From positions 133,225 through 197,224 of the forward strand of contig DEJG01000019.1 of NCBI GenBank assembly GCA_002353295.1: DNA of 64,000 nucleotides, in the 5' to 3' direction. The DNA is from Prevotella sp. UBA2754 (GTDB lineage: Bacteria > Bacteroidota > Bacteroidia > Bacteroidales > Bacteroidaceae). Of the stretch, positions 50,012-59,729 are shown piece by piece. Each line of letters starts with the position of its first letter. Positions within the stretch are counted from its first letter, which is position 1. The notes beneath the pieces were generated by a model that saw only the letters and a list, made by a program, of their open reading frames with translations, was not told the origin of the DNA and did not search any database. A program made the translations under genes and the position numbers.

Positions 50012-51397
50012 ATGAAAAGAATACTATTATCAGTTTTTGGAGCGTTCACCCTATTGGTGAGCGCCACCGCACAAACCATGGTTTATCCGCAGGCAGAATG
50101 GTCGTTGGCGGGCGACATACTGATGCACACCCCAGGTCAGGAACTCTTCAACGGCGTGATACATCCCTCGGCAGGACTCTTCGAGAACTATTTCGACGTG
50201 GACAAGGCGGCAGAGGAACATCGTGGCTATATCAGCATGTTGGAGAAAAATGGCATCCGCGTACATACGGTGAAGGAGATTCTCGACGAGGTGGGTATCG
50301 ACAGTTTGAGGACGCTCGCCTCCAACGTGCTCACATACGACATCAGCAGTATTCCCGACGAGAGCGTGCAGGCCACTGAGGAATACCGCCAGGACGTGCT
50401 GTCGAAGATGTCGCGGGCCGATCTCATTCGCTGCATCTTGCTACAGCCCACCGTGAAGCTGTCGCGAATCGACAACAATACCGGCTACGAGGCGCAGTAC
50501 ATACAGACTCCGCTGATGAACCTATATTTCACCCGCGACCAGAGCATTACCACACCCCGCGGGCACGTCATCTGTCAGATGAACAGTAGCCAGCGCAAAC
50601 CGGAGACCGACATCATCGCCATGTGCTACGAGCACCTGGGACTGAAGCCCATCCTGCGCATCGAGGGCGAAGGCAGACTGGAGGGTGGCGACTATATTCC
50701 CGCAGGTACTATCTCGCTCATCGGTTGCGGCATGCGTACCAACGACGAGGGCATCCGGCAAATGATGGAGGCTGATGCTTTCGGACACGATACCATCGTG
50801 GTAGTGCGCGACCATAAATGCTGGCAGATGCAGATGCATCTGGACACCCATTTCAACATCATCGACCGCGACCTCTGTACGATGGTGAGCAGTCGGCTTA
50901 ACGCACAGCCCGGCGACCCGGAGTTCTGCACCTGCGACATCTGGGCCCGCAAACCCGGTACCAAGCAGTATGCGCTGTGGAAGAAGGACCAGCCCTTCGT
51001 GGAGTATATCAAGAGTCGTGGCTTCCAGATTATACCCATCGACTACGATGACGAGATGCACTATGCCAATAACTTTCTGACCATTGCCCCACGCCACATC
51101 ATGGCTGTCGGCGGACAGTCGGAAAGCCTGCAGCAGCGATTCCGTGATGCTGGTGTCACCGTAGAGTGGATACCGCTGGAAAACCTTATCAGTGGCTTTG
51201 GTGCTGCTCACTGCATGACGCAGGTGTTGCAGCGCGAGGCCTACACCCCAACTCCGACAGCCGTTTCTTCTGTCAGACAGACAACAGCCACCGATGCCCC
51301 GGTCTATAACCTATCTGGTCGGCAACTGCCGACAATGCCTGCCACTCCCGGTGTTTATATCATGAATGGCCGGAAGGTAACGGTAACAAGAAGATAA
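50012..51397 (+). CDS. Secreted arginine deiminase-like enzyme
   Basis: A 461-residue guanidino-modifying enzyme of the arginine deiminase family (arginine to citrulline and ammonia). Catalytic positions are all visible: Asp176 (YFTRDQS), Glu224 (EGGD), His276 (MHLDTHF) and Cys401 (GAAHCMTQ), spaced much as in classical deiminases. Unlike those cytoplasmic enzymes it has a signal peptide (about 1-20, ending ATAQ) and a C-terminal tail VYNLSGRQL...GVYIMNGRKVTV like that of secreted Prevotella proteins. It may therefore act on free or protein-bound arginine outside the cell. Confidence 0.85.
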   Translation: MKRILLSVFGAFTLLVSATAQTMVYPQAEWSLAGDILMHTPGQELFNGVIHPSAGLFENYFDVDKAAEEHRGYISMLEKNGIRVHTVKEILDEVGIDSLRTLASNVLTYDISSIPDESVQATEEYRQDVLSKMSRADLIRCILLQPTVKLSRIDNNTGYEAQYIQTPLMNLYFTRDQSITTPRGHVICQMNSSQRKPETDIIAMCYEHLGLKPILRIEGEGRLEGGDYIPAGTISLIGCGMRTNDEGIRQMMEADAFGHDTIVVVRDHKCWQMQMHLDTHFNIIDRDLCTMVSSRLNAQPGDPEFCTCDIWARKPGTKQYALWKKDQPFVEYIKSRGFQIIPIDYDDEMHYANNFLTIAPRHIMAVGGQSESLQQRFRDAGVTVEWIPLENLISGFGAAHCMTQVLQREAYTPTPTAVSSVRQTTATDAPVYNLSGRQLPTMPATPGVYIMNGRKVTVTRR

Positions 51398-51474
51398 CGC
51401 ATTTAGTCTTTCACGTCGTTGAGGCTTACCCTTTTGGCAGGGGTAACCTAAAGTGGAAGTAGTAGCAGAATTTA

Positions 51475-51506
51475 TTTGGTGATTAAGAATAAAGTTTGTA
51501 ATTTTG
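51475..51506 (+). promoter_or_regulatory. Consensus promoter of subtilase gene
   Basis: TTTG (51475-51478), 20-base spacer, TAATTTTG (51499-51506), 55 bases before ATG 51562. Confidence 0.78.
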
Positions 51507-51561
51507 CACAAAAATATACGACAAGCTGTACACATATAGATATTAATCTATCAATACTATC

Positions 51562-53787
51562 ATGATGATAAAGAGTAGAATAATGATGATTCTGGCACTG
51601 TCATTGGCAGTGTCGGGTGTTTTTGCACAAAAGATAGACCAGCGACTGACCCGCTTGGTTGAGCAGTCTGTGACGCGACGTGCCCAAGTTCAAAACCCTA
51701 TTGACCAGAAGTCTGTTAAGCAACGGCTGTCCGTTAGCTTCAAGGCCGATGGCACATTAAATACGATCTCTGCCTTTGCCACTTTGAAGGAGGGGGTAGC
51801 GTGTCCTACGGCACAATTGGAACAGATGGGTATCGAGGTGCGTTACATCATAGGTGACATGGTGGCTCTGCGCATTCCTGCCGACCGACTGCTGCAATTG
51901 GAAAAGATATCGGAGTTCAGCTATGTGAAAGCTGATGAGATGGCATGCCCGATGAACGAAGAGGCTCGTAAGGCTAGTGGTGTGGAAAAGGTGAACACGC
52001 TTGAGAAAGCCACCGCACTGCAGTTGCCGAAGGCCTATACCGGCGCAGGTGTCGTGCTGGGTGTTATCGATATTGGTTTCGACTATAACCATGCTGCATT
52101 CCGTCATCCTACAGACGGGAAGACGCGTATCGTGAAGGCTGTCAAATATCTGGATAACGGCACTAGACAAGTTGCCACTACTGATGCAGATATCAAGGCG
52201 ATGACCACTGACTTCCCCGGCTCGCACGGTACCCACACATCGGCTACTGCCGGTGGATCGCCTACCGGCAACGGCCAACAGGGTATGGCTCCCGAAGCTG
52301 AGCTCATTCTCTGTGGGCTGGGTAATAGCCACTCAGCCAGTAATATCATCGAGTGTATCAAGGATATCTTTGACTATGCCACTTCCGTAGGGAAACCTGC
52401 TGTGGTAAGCATCAGTATGGGTATAACCATGGGGTTGCACGATGGTAGCAACGAAACTACAAAAGGCATAGTTACACTGACTGAAAACGGTACTAAACCA
52501 GGTCGTGTGGTGGTTATGAGTACTGGTAACGCTGCCATGAACAACCAGTCGATAGTCAAGAAATTTAACAACATCAACGAGGAAATGAAGACGGTGCTGG
52601 GAGCCAACTCCTATCCTAGCGATGCTGACCCTACCTGCCCAGTGACCTACAATACCCATTATTGTGCCTATGCCGACGACTATGGTGACTTTACGTGTCG
52701 GTTGAAACTGGTGAACATCACCAACGGGCAGATATTGGAATTGGGACAACACGTGAGAAATAAAGCTACCGGTAACCCTGTGACGAATATCGATCTGGAG
52801 AAAAACAATATTTATTCCTATAAGACTATTGACGGTAAAACCGCATATGTCTATGAATGGGGACTGGAAAACTACGTCATGGATAGTGAGGTTTATCGCA
52901 TAGTGCTGCAGGTATATCCTGGGAAAGCCGGACAGACCATCAAGCTGATGTGCGATGGTGGAGGCAATCTGGAGCCTTGTTTCGATGCTCCAAACTGGGG
53001 TGGCTACAACTTCGCAAATGCTGGCTACACAAAGGGCAATGGCGACTTTTCATTCAGCAAAGAAATTTGTAATGAGAGTATCATCAGTGTAGGTGCCTAC
53101 ACAACCCGTACTGCGTGGACGGACTATAACGGAAAAAGCCAGAATATCCCTGTGTCAAGCCAGACAGGCAAGGTGCAAGCCATTGGTGAGATCGGCGATT
53201 TTTCCAGCTATGGTGTCGCTGACAATGGTGTATGTTGTCCAACGGTCATTGCCCCAGGAAAACTCATCATGTCGGCTGTCAGCAACTACGATACTGAACG
53301 ACTCTTCGTTGATGGTCAGCCAGGTGTGCCCGATACCAAGAAGAATCCCAATAGTCTATGCTCATATGTCGAAAAGTTCGGACGCAAAAACTGGTATAGC
53401 GTAGAGGAAGGTACATCGATGTCCACACCGGTTGCTGCTGGTATCGTAACCCTATGGATGCAGGCCAACCCCCAACTGACGGCTAAGGATATCAGACAGA
53501 TCATGAAAGAGACTTGTGTTAACGATGAGTGGACCACTAATGTTGAAAAGATTCCTTCGCGTAACTTGGTGCAGGCTGGCTATGGCAAGATTGATTGTGT
53601 GGCAGGCCTGAAGAAAATTACGGGTGCTACCGCCATTGACATCGTGGGGGCTGACGGACATCGTGAGGCTACACCCTCAACGATGTACAGCGTAGATGCT
53701 CCTGTCTACAATATGAAAGGTCAACAGGTAGACAAATCGTATAAGGGACTCGTTATCTATAAGGGTCGTAAATATGTGAACAGATAG
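51562..53787 (+). CDS. Secreted subtilisin-like serine peptidase (S8)
   Basis: A 741-residue exported protease: signal peptide (about 1-22), an I9-like propeptide region (about 30-140), then the S8 catalytic domain with Asp170 (VIDIGFDYNH), His222 (SHGTHTSATAGG) and Ser619 (GTSMSTPVAAG). The long insertion between His and Ser (about 330-500) is a beta-rich domain as in Bacteroidota subtilases. The C-terminus ends VYNMKGQQV...GLVIYKGRKYV, the same sorting-like tail as the deiminase. Start could be 51562 or 51565. Confidence 0.92.
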   Translation: MMIKSRIMMILALSLAVSGVFAQKIDQRLTRLVEQSVTRRAQVQNPIDQKSVKQRLSVSFKADGTLNTISAFATLKEGVACPTAQLEQMGIEVRYIIGDMVALRIPADRLLQLEKISEFSYVKADEMACPMNEEARKASGVEKVNTLEKATALQLPKAYTGAGVVLGVIDIGFDYNHAAFRHPTDGKTRIVKAVKYLDNGTRQVATTDADIKAMTTDFPGSHGTHTSATAGGSPTGNGQQGMAPEAELILCGLGNSHSASNIIECIKDIFDYATSVGKPAVVSISMGITMGLHDGSNETTKGIVTLTENGTKPGRVVVMSTGNAAMNNQSIVKKFNNINEEMKTVLGANSYPSDADPTCPVTYNTHYCAYADDYGDFTCRLKLVNITNGQILELGQHVRNKATGNPVTNIDLEKNNIYSYKTIDGKTAYVYEWGLENYVMDSEVYRIVLQVYPGKAGQTIKLMCDGGGNLEPCFDAPNWGGYNFANAGYTKGNGDFSFSKEICNESIISVGAYTTRTAWTDYNGKSQNIPVSSQTGKVQAIGEIGDFSSYGVADNGVCCPTVIAPGKLIMSAVSNYDTERLFVDGQPGVPDTKKNPNSLCSYVEKFGRKNWYSVEEGTSMSTPVAAGIVTLWMQANPQLTAKDIRQIMKETCVNDEWTTNVEKIPSRNLVQAGYGKIDCVAGLKKITGATAIDIVGADGHREATPSTMYSVDAPVYNMKGQQVDKSYKGLVIYKGRKYVNR

Positions 53788-53792
53788 GAGAA

Positions 53793-56546
53793 TTATATCA
53801 GCAGTTTTACACGAAAACCGCGCTTGGTGGTTTCCTCTACTACCTGTTGGCACTGCTTGCCCAGTTCAATACGTTGCGCGTCGTTCAGCGGCGTAGCCGT
53901 CATCTGCTCCACCATGAAGTCGAGGGCGGTGACAAGCGACTGTTCGCTGTGCGTGATGCGAACGGTGATAGGACGGTACTGAGCCATCGCACCATCGAGC
54001 ATCTGATCAACTAATTGCTGTGCCTTCTCCTCTTTCTCCGTGATGCCGTATTTATGACAGAAGGCACTAATAGTGGAGTGCATACCCAAGAAATCGAAGT
54101 CGGGACCGTTAATCTCGAATACCTCTTTGCGGATACGCTGGATGAAGGCCTTGGTGGCACTATGGACGGGTGCCTCGAATATCTGTTCGGGCGAGCCGTC
54201 CTCGTGGATATAGCCGTCGTACATGAAGAAGATACGTGTCGAGACATCGTGAGCGAACTTCATCTCGTGGGTCACGATGAGCATCGTCATACCCTCCTTG
54301 GCTAACTGGCGGATGACGCTGAGCACTTCGCCTACCATCGTCGGGTCAAGGGCCGACGTGGGCTCGTCGAAGAGAATGACGTCGGGTTTCATGGCCAGGG
54401 CACGGGCGATGGCCACACGCTGTTTCTGTCCACCTGAGAGGCTCGATGGATAGACGTTTGCCTTTTCTGCGAGTCCCACCTTACGTAGCAGGGCCAGACC
54501 TTCCTCACGGGCAGTCTCCTCGGGCTCATGAAGCAACAGGCAGGGCGCAAAGATGACGTTCTCCAGCACGGTCTTATGTTCGAAGAGGTTGAATGATTGG
54601 AATACCATGCCCATCCTCTGACGCAGTTTGTTGACGGGATAGTCCCGGGCGAGGATGTCCTCTCCGTCGATGATGATGCTGCCGCCGCTGGGTTGCTCCA
54701 GCAGGTTCAGGCATCGTAGTAAGGTGCTTTTACCCGTTCCTGACGGTCCGATGATGGAGATGACCTCGCCGCGATGGATATCGACGGTGATGTCGCGTAG
54801 CACGTTGAACGAACCGTAGCTCTTGCGAAGGTGGACAAGTTTCACCTCCGCTTCTTCATTCCCGAGCGTATCTCGCTTTCCCGTAGCCTTTCTCGAGGCG
54901 AGGGGAGTGGTATGTGCCATAGTACGGTATTTATGGTGGAACATGTGCCATGCACCGCCACCGATAATGATAATAAGGAGAATAGTCCACCACGGCCAAA
55001 GGTCATTATTCCCCTCTTCCTTTGGAGTGGGGGCGGAGGTGAGGGTGAGACCTTCCCCTTTTCGCGTGATGAGCACGATGTGCGATTCTACATAGCCGTC
55101 GGAAAAGAGCACCTGCTTCTGTCGCTCTGCAGTGGTACTGATAGATCCTATGGCCATGTCGGCCTTACCAGTCTGCACAGCAGGAATCTGTGCAGAGAAA
55201 TCCATGACGAGGAATTCCAGACGCCAGTTGCGCCGGTTGGCCCACTCCGTCAGCAGGGCAGGCTCTAAGCCCGATAGCTTTCCGGAATTGGTGAAGTTGA
55301 ACGGTGGCATGGCGGGATAGGTTGCCACGCGCAGGGTGCGTCCTGTGCCACGCTGTTCGGGGATGGCCAGCGCTGAGGGGTCTTCTGACTGCTGCCAATG
55401 GTCGTATATCTTCTGGTAGGTGCCATCGCGACGGATGTCGGCCAGAAAACTGTTGAAGTCCTGTTGTAGGTCGGTATTGCCCTGCTTGAAGATGGCACCA
55501 ATGGGAATAGACTCCAGTCCGGCGCCCACCGAGTCCACCTTGTCGGCAATCTCCCTACAGAAATTCAGTGTCAGACTCTCACTGCCTGCCACATCCAATT
55601 TCCCATTCTCCAAGGCTGCCAGCAGGTCGGCTTGGGAAGTCATGCGCAGGATGTCGGCATCGGGTGCCATGTTGGTGACAGCGATGTCCTGTATGCTGCC
55701 GATGATAACACCGACACTCTTGCCTTTAAGCGCCTTGAAAACAGCCGGTACCTCTGATGGTTTAGCTGTAACGTCGGCTTCGGGTTTCGCCAGCATCGAA
55801 GACACATATCCCGCCAGACCGAACATTATCAGTGTAGCTGTAGCTGCAATGGTCTTCTTATATTGTCGCTGCACCAGTGACTTCAGCAGTTGTCCGATGA
55901 GCCATGCCATGAGAAAATAGATGATAGCCGTCACGATGAGTGGAAAGAAGGCGTCGAATGTCCGCGAACGTATCAGGTCGGAGGCACGTGTCATGTCGGC
56001 CACAGCAATGTAACCTACGATACTCGTACCCTTCAGCAGACTGATAATCTCGCCCTGATAAACGGGCATCACCGCCCTGGTCACCTGTGGCAGTACAACA
56101 CGGAAGAATGTCTGTCCAGGGGTGAAACCCAAAGCCAGGCCAGCTTCTGTCTGCCCTCGGTCAATGCTTTGGATGGTGGTTCGCAGCATCTCGCTGATGT
56201 AGGCTGCCGTATTCATGGCGAAGGTGACGATGGCCACCACGATGCCTGTAGCATCCAATGGTGCCATCAACACGTAGTACATCAACATGAGCAGCACCAG
56301 AACGGGTGTGCCGCGCATCAAGTCTATATACACCTGTGCTACTTGCCGCAGCCATGCACGGCGGTTCATGCGCATCCAACATAGCAGTCCGCCCAAAAGG
56401 GTACCTAAGATGGCTGCGAAGAAGGTAATCAGCAGAGTCACCTGTAATCCGTCAAGAATCATTTGGTAACGGTTTTCCACTATCAGATTATTCTTGAAAC
56501 TTTCTATCAGGAAAGACAGGCTATTCATTGTTATCATCTTAATCAT
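53793..56546 (-). CDS. Single-chain amino-acid ABC importer with permuted binding domain
   Basis: A 917-residue fusion of a whole polar-amino-acid ABC importer. Residues 1-225: HisM/GlnP-type permease (EAGLALGFTPGQTFFRVVLP). 232-252: extra transmembrane helix. 270-385: second lobe of a family-3 solute-binding protein (LKGKSVGVIIGS...DGTYQKIYDHW). 403-497: first lobe (LRVATYPAMPPFNF...ERQKQVLFSDGYVESHIVL). 519-535: transmembrane helix. 567-810: GlnQ-type ATPase with Walker A GPSGTGKST (600-608), LSGGQKQR (703-710), Walker B ILFDEPT and H-loop His760. 811-917: unassigned domain. The lobes are in the reverse of the normal order. ATG 56546, 56537 and 56528 are possible starts. Confidence 0.9.
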   Translation of the reverse strand: MIKMITMNSLSFLIESFKNNLIVENRYQMILDGLQVTLLITFFAAILGTLLGGLLCWMRMNRRAWLRQVAQVYIDLMRGTPVLVLLMLMYYVLMAPLDATGIVVAIVTFAMNTAAYISEMLRTTIQSIDRGQTEAGLALGFTPGQTFFRVVLPQVTRAVMPVYQGEIISLLKGTSIVGYIAVADMTRASDLIRSRTFDAFFPLIVTAIIYFLMAWLIGQLLKSLVQRQYKKTIAATATLIMFGLAGYVSSMLAKPEADVTAKPSEVPAVFKALKGKSVGVIIGSIQDIAVTNMAPDADILRMTSQADLLAALENGKLDVAGSESLTLNFCREIADKVDSVGAGLESIPIGAIFKQGNTDLQQDFNSFLADIRRDGTYQKIYDHWQQSEDPSALAIPEQRGTGRTLRVATYPAMPPFNFTNSGKLSGLEPALLTEWANRRNWRLEFLVMDFSAQIPAVQTGKADMAIGSISTTAERQKQVLFSDGYVESHIVLITRKGEGLTLTSAPTPKEEGNNDLWPWWTILLIIIIGGGAWHMFHHKYRTMAHTTPLASRKATGKRDTLGNEEAEVKLVHLRKSYGSFNVLRDITVDIHRGEVISIIGPSGTGKSTLLRCLNLLEQPSGGSIIIDGEDILARDYPVNKLRQRMGMVFQSFNLFEHKTVLENVIFAPCLLLHEPEETAREEGLALLRKVGLAEKANVYPSSLSGGQKQRVAIARALAMKPDVILFDEPTSALDPTMVGEVLSVIRQLAKEGMTMLIVTHEMKFAHDVSTRIFFMYDGYIHEDGSPEQIFEAPVHSATKAFIQRIRKEVFEINGPDFDFLGMHSTISAFCHKYGITEKEEKAQQLVDQMLDGAMAQYRPITVRITHSEQSLVTALDFMVEQMTATPLNDAQRIELGKQCQQVVEETTKRGFRVKLLI

Positions 56547-56570
56547 TCTTTTTTCGATTTGTTAGTGCTG

Positions 56571-56602
56571 CAAAGTTAATAAGTTTTTCTGATTCTAACA
56601 AA
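56571..56602 (-). promoter_or_regulatory. Consensus promoter of single-chain ABC importer
   Basis: On the minus strand TTTG (56602-56599), 20-base spacer, TAACTTTG (56578-56571), 24 bases before ATG 56546. Confidence 0.8.
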
Positions 56603-56747
56603 ATTTTTAATGTTATAATACTGTTCTAAATTAGTTATAATGGAAAGAGATTGGAAAATTCGAGGAATTTCTTTTCGAAGAATATCATGGTATAGCGAAG
56701 ATTTAGAATAAATGCTACGACTTGTTGCTACACGAGAAGAGCGCAGT

Positions 56748-59729
56748 TTAACGCCTAGAGAGGACAAAGGAATAGTGATGGGGCTGATTGGCTGGGATGG
56801 TGTACTGGGGTAATGTGTGCTTGCCCCAGGTGTCGGCTCCGCCTACTCCGTGGACGCTAAGGTCGATGTTCAGATTGACAAAGCGTCCACGCTTTATTTC
56901 CTGGGGATGACGCACGCCGACAAGGTCTTCCTCGCCGTAGTCCCAGGCTCGGATGCAGAGGGGCTGGAGGCCTTCGATATGGAGCTTGCCAATCTCGAAC
57001 CAACGTATATCACTGCGGTTGCCATTGTCCTGCGGATGAATATATTCGGTTTCGTAATCCTTGAGCGTCGTTTCGTAGATGCCAATCAAGGCTGAACCTT
57101 TACGATCGGGGTAATTCTCCCAGGGGCCACGGCCATAGTAGCGTATCTGGGTGAAGTCGGTAGGCAGGCGCATCCGCATGCCGAACTTGGGCATCAGAGG
57201 CAGATCGGTGGCTGTGGGCTTGTAGGCCATGTCCACCTTGATACGGCCATCGGCCTTCACCTGGTAAGTAAGCGTCAGTTCTGCTCCTATGGCCAGCGAC
57301 ATTTCCACCACTACCTGATTGCCCTCAATACGGAAAGCCTTCACGGTGCGCTTCTCGGCAGCATCCTGCCAGAGGGCTGAAACCTCTGCGAAGTGGGCTG
57401 CGTGCTGGTTGTCGTTCTCCGGTTTCCAGAAATAGGGTTCCAGGGGACTCTGAAGCATCTCCTGACCATCAGCCACCCAAGAGACAAGGGCGCCTGTGGG
57501 AGAGATGGTGACAGAGCCATTGTCGGTGGTATAGACCACTCCGTCTGCGCTCTTCACGGCTTTCGCATCCTCACCACCGAGGGCAGACCAGAACTCATGG
57601 GGCTTCAAGACAAACTGCTCTCTGGCAATTACGAATCCTTCTGGTGCCCAAGGCTTCGCCTCCTTGAGGCGGGCGTAGACATTCAAGATGAGTTCAGGAT
57701 CGTCGTAGGGGAAGTAAGGATAGGGTATCTCGAAACGGCCGTCGTTCACTCTGGCCAATTCGCCTGAGACCAGTTCGCCGTTATGGTAGACCTCGCAGTA
57801 ATACTCGTATTCGTCGATCTGGGTGAAGAAATCGCGATTGACGATGCGGATGAGGGAATCACCCTCTTGCAGGAATTGCAACGGCTGATAGACATACTGT
57901 ACCTCGTAATAATGCGGATGGGGCTTGCGATCGGGGGCTATCAGACCATTGATACAGAAAGCATCGAGGTTTGGCTTGTCGCCGAAATCACCACCATAGG
58001 CATAATAGCCGTCTTTAAGCAGTCCCTGATCCACCCAATCCCAAATGGCAGCACCGACAATGCTGGAGTCGGCATAGATCACATTCCAATACTCCTGCAG
58101 ATTGCCACAGGAGTTGCCCATGGCATGGGCATACTCGCGCATCATGAAGGGCTTGTCGGTCACTGCCTGGGCATTCTTCTTCAAGACATCGGGATAGAGA
58201 TAGCTGTCATCCCAGATGCAACTGTAACGACGGTCGCTGTCGTAGAATGGCGGGCGGGTGATGTCGAGCGCCTTTACCTTATTGTACATCGCCTCGATGT
58301 TAGGACCAACCCCTCCCTCGTTGCCAAGACTCCAAAGGATGACGCAAGGATGATTGAAATCGCGCTTCACGAGCGACTCGGCACGATCCACATGGGCCTG
58401 CTGCCAGGCGAGATCCTCGCCCATCTCCTCGTTGGCATAGCCATAGCCATGCGTCTCATGGTTGGCCTCATCCATCACATAGATGCCCCAACGGTCGCAA
58501 AGCTCATAGAGGTATTCGCGGTCAGGATAGTGGGAGGTGCGCAGGAAGTTGATGTTGGCCTGCTTCATCAGGCGGATATCCTCCTCGTAGGTGGCATCAT
58601 CGACATAGCGGCCTGTCTGTGGATGATGGTCATGACGATTCACACCACGCAGCTTCACGTTCTTGCCGTTGATCTTGAAGACCTCGCCGACGACCTCCAC
58701 CTTCTTCACACCAAGGTGGTAGTCGAAATGCTCGATGACGGTGCCTTTCTCGTCGAGCAGTTCCACACTGAAAGGATAGAGACAAGGCTTCTCGGCAGAC
58801 CATAGCTGGGGTTTGTCGATGATTTCATGCAAGCAGATTGTCGTCGTATCGCCAACAGACAGGGACTTGACGGCGGTCTTGATATTGTGACGGTTGATCT
58901 TCAACACGGCTTGCAGACCATTGACGGCCTTATTGCCAACATTACAAAGGCTGATGTCGGCTTTCACGTCAGCGCGTGAGTAGTCGTCATTGGGTACAGC
59001 CGTCACCTGATAGTCGCTGATATGCACCAAGGGCCTCACCCATAGTTGTACAGGGCGGTAGATGCCCGAGAGGCGCCACATATCCTGATCCTCCAGATAG
59101 CTGCCGTCGCTCCAACGATACACTTCCACGGCGAGTCTGTTTTTCCCTACACGCATGTACTTCGTTACATCAAACTCAGCGGGTGTCATCGAGTTCTGGC
59201 TGTAGCCTACCTGCTGACCGTTAATCCAAAGATACATCGCCGAGTGGACACCTCCGAAGTGGAGGATCAGATGCTGCTGGAGCATCTCTTTGGTCACATC
59301 CACAAACGTCACATACGAGCCTACCGGATTGCGGTTCTCATAAGCCGTCCAGTCCTTGGGCGGCTCTGTGGTGACACTGGGGCGATTACGCATGAAGGGG
59401 TATTCGATATTGGTATAGATGGGGGTGCCGTAGCCTTGTGTCTGCCAATTGCCAGGCACTGTGATCTTCCCCCACTGGCTCACGTCATAATCCTCTCGAT
59501 AGAAGTCTGCAGGACGTGATTCTGGCGTCGGACTCCAATGAAAGAGCCATTGCCCGTCGAGACTTATAATCTCCTTACATTCCTTCTCGCGCGACGGCAG
59601 TTGTAGGGTTGCGTGGTAAGGCAGTTTATGGATGCCCAGCACGGCAGGATTCTCCCAGTCGTGAGGCTGGCCGTATGCCTGCAAGGCCAATAGCGACGTT
59701 ATGATGACAATGGCTCTTTTCATATTCAT
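56748..59729 (-). CDS. GH2 beta-galactosidase (LacZ-like), exported
   Basis: A 993-residue family GH2 enzyme with signal peptide (about 1-20), jelly-roll N-domain (VPGNWQTQGYGTPIYTNIEY), Ig-like domains, TIM barrel and C-terminal small-chain domain (YYGRGPWENYPDRKGSALIG). Acid/base Glu471 (SLGNEGG) and nucleophile Glu532 (MREYAHAMGN) are present. It should remove terminal beta-galactose from oligosaccharides in the periplasm. Its ATG directly follows the GH115 stop, so it is the last gene of the GH29-GH115-GH2 operon. Confidence 0.93.
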   Translation of the reverse strand: MNMKRAIVIITSLLALQAYGQPHDWENPAVLGIHKLPYHATLQLPSREKECKEIISLDGQWLFHWSPTPESRPADFYREDYDVSQWGKITVPGNWQTQGYGTPIYTNIEYPFMRNRPSVTTEPPKDWTAYENRNPVGSYVTFVDVTKEMLQQHLILHFGGVHSAMYLWINGQQVGYSQNSMTPAEFDVTKYMRVGKNRLAVEVYRWSDGSYLEDQDMWRLSGIYRPVQLWVRPLVHISDYQVTAVPNDDYSRADVKADISLCNVGNKAVNGLQAVLKINRHNIKTAVKSLSVGDTTTICLHEIIDKPQLWSAEKPCLYPFSVELLDEKGTVIEHFDYHLGVKKVEVVGEVFKINGKNVKLRGVNRHDHHPQTGRYVDDATYEEDIRLMKQANINFLRTSHYPDREYLYELCDRWGIYVMDEANHETHGYGYANEEMGEDLAWQQAHVDRAESLVKRDFNHPCVILWSLGNEGGVGPNIEAMYNKVKALDITRPPFYDSDRRYSCIWDDSYLYPDVLKKNAQAVTDKPFMMREYAHAMGNSCGNLQEYWNVIYADSSIVGAAIWDWVDQGLLKDGYYAYGGDFGDKPNLDAFCINGLIAPDRKPHPHYYEVQYVYQPLQFLQEGDSLIRIVNRDFFTQIDEYEYYCEVYHNGELVSGELARVNDGRFEIPYPYFPYDDPELILNVYARLKEAKPWAPEGFVIAREQFVLKPHEFWSALGGEDAKAVKSADGVVYTTDNGSVTISPTGALVSWVADGQEMLQSPLEPYFWKPENDNQHAAHFAEVSALWQDAAEKRTVKAFRIEGNQVVVEMSLAIGAELTLTYQVKADGRIKVDMAYKPTATDLPLMPKFGMRMRLPTDFTQIRYYGRGPWENYPDRKGSALIGIYETTLKDYETEYIHPQDNGNRSDIRWFEIGKLHIEGLQPLCIRAWDYGEEDLVGVRHPQEIKRGRFVNLNIDLSVHGVGGADTWGKHTLPQYTIPANQPHHYSFVLSRR

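Noticed and set aside
51426..51447. Weak hairpin TTACCC...GGGGTAA after the arginine deiminase
   Set aside because: Six-base stem without a T-run, so not supported as a terminator.
57783..58805. Long plus-strand open frame (340 codons) opposite the GH2 gene
   Set aside because: Shadow of the beta-galactosidase frame, with no family signature or start signal.
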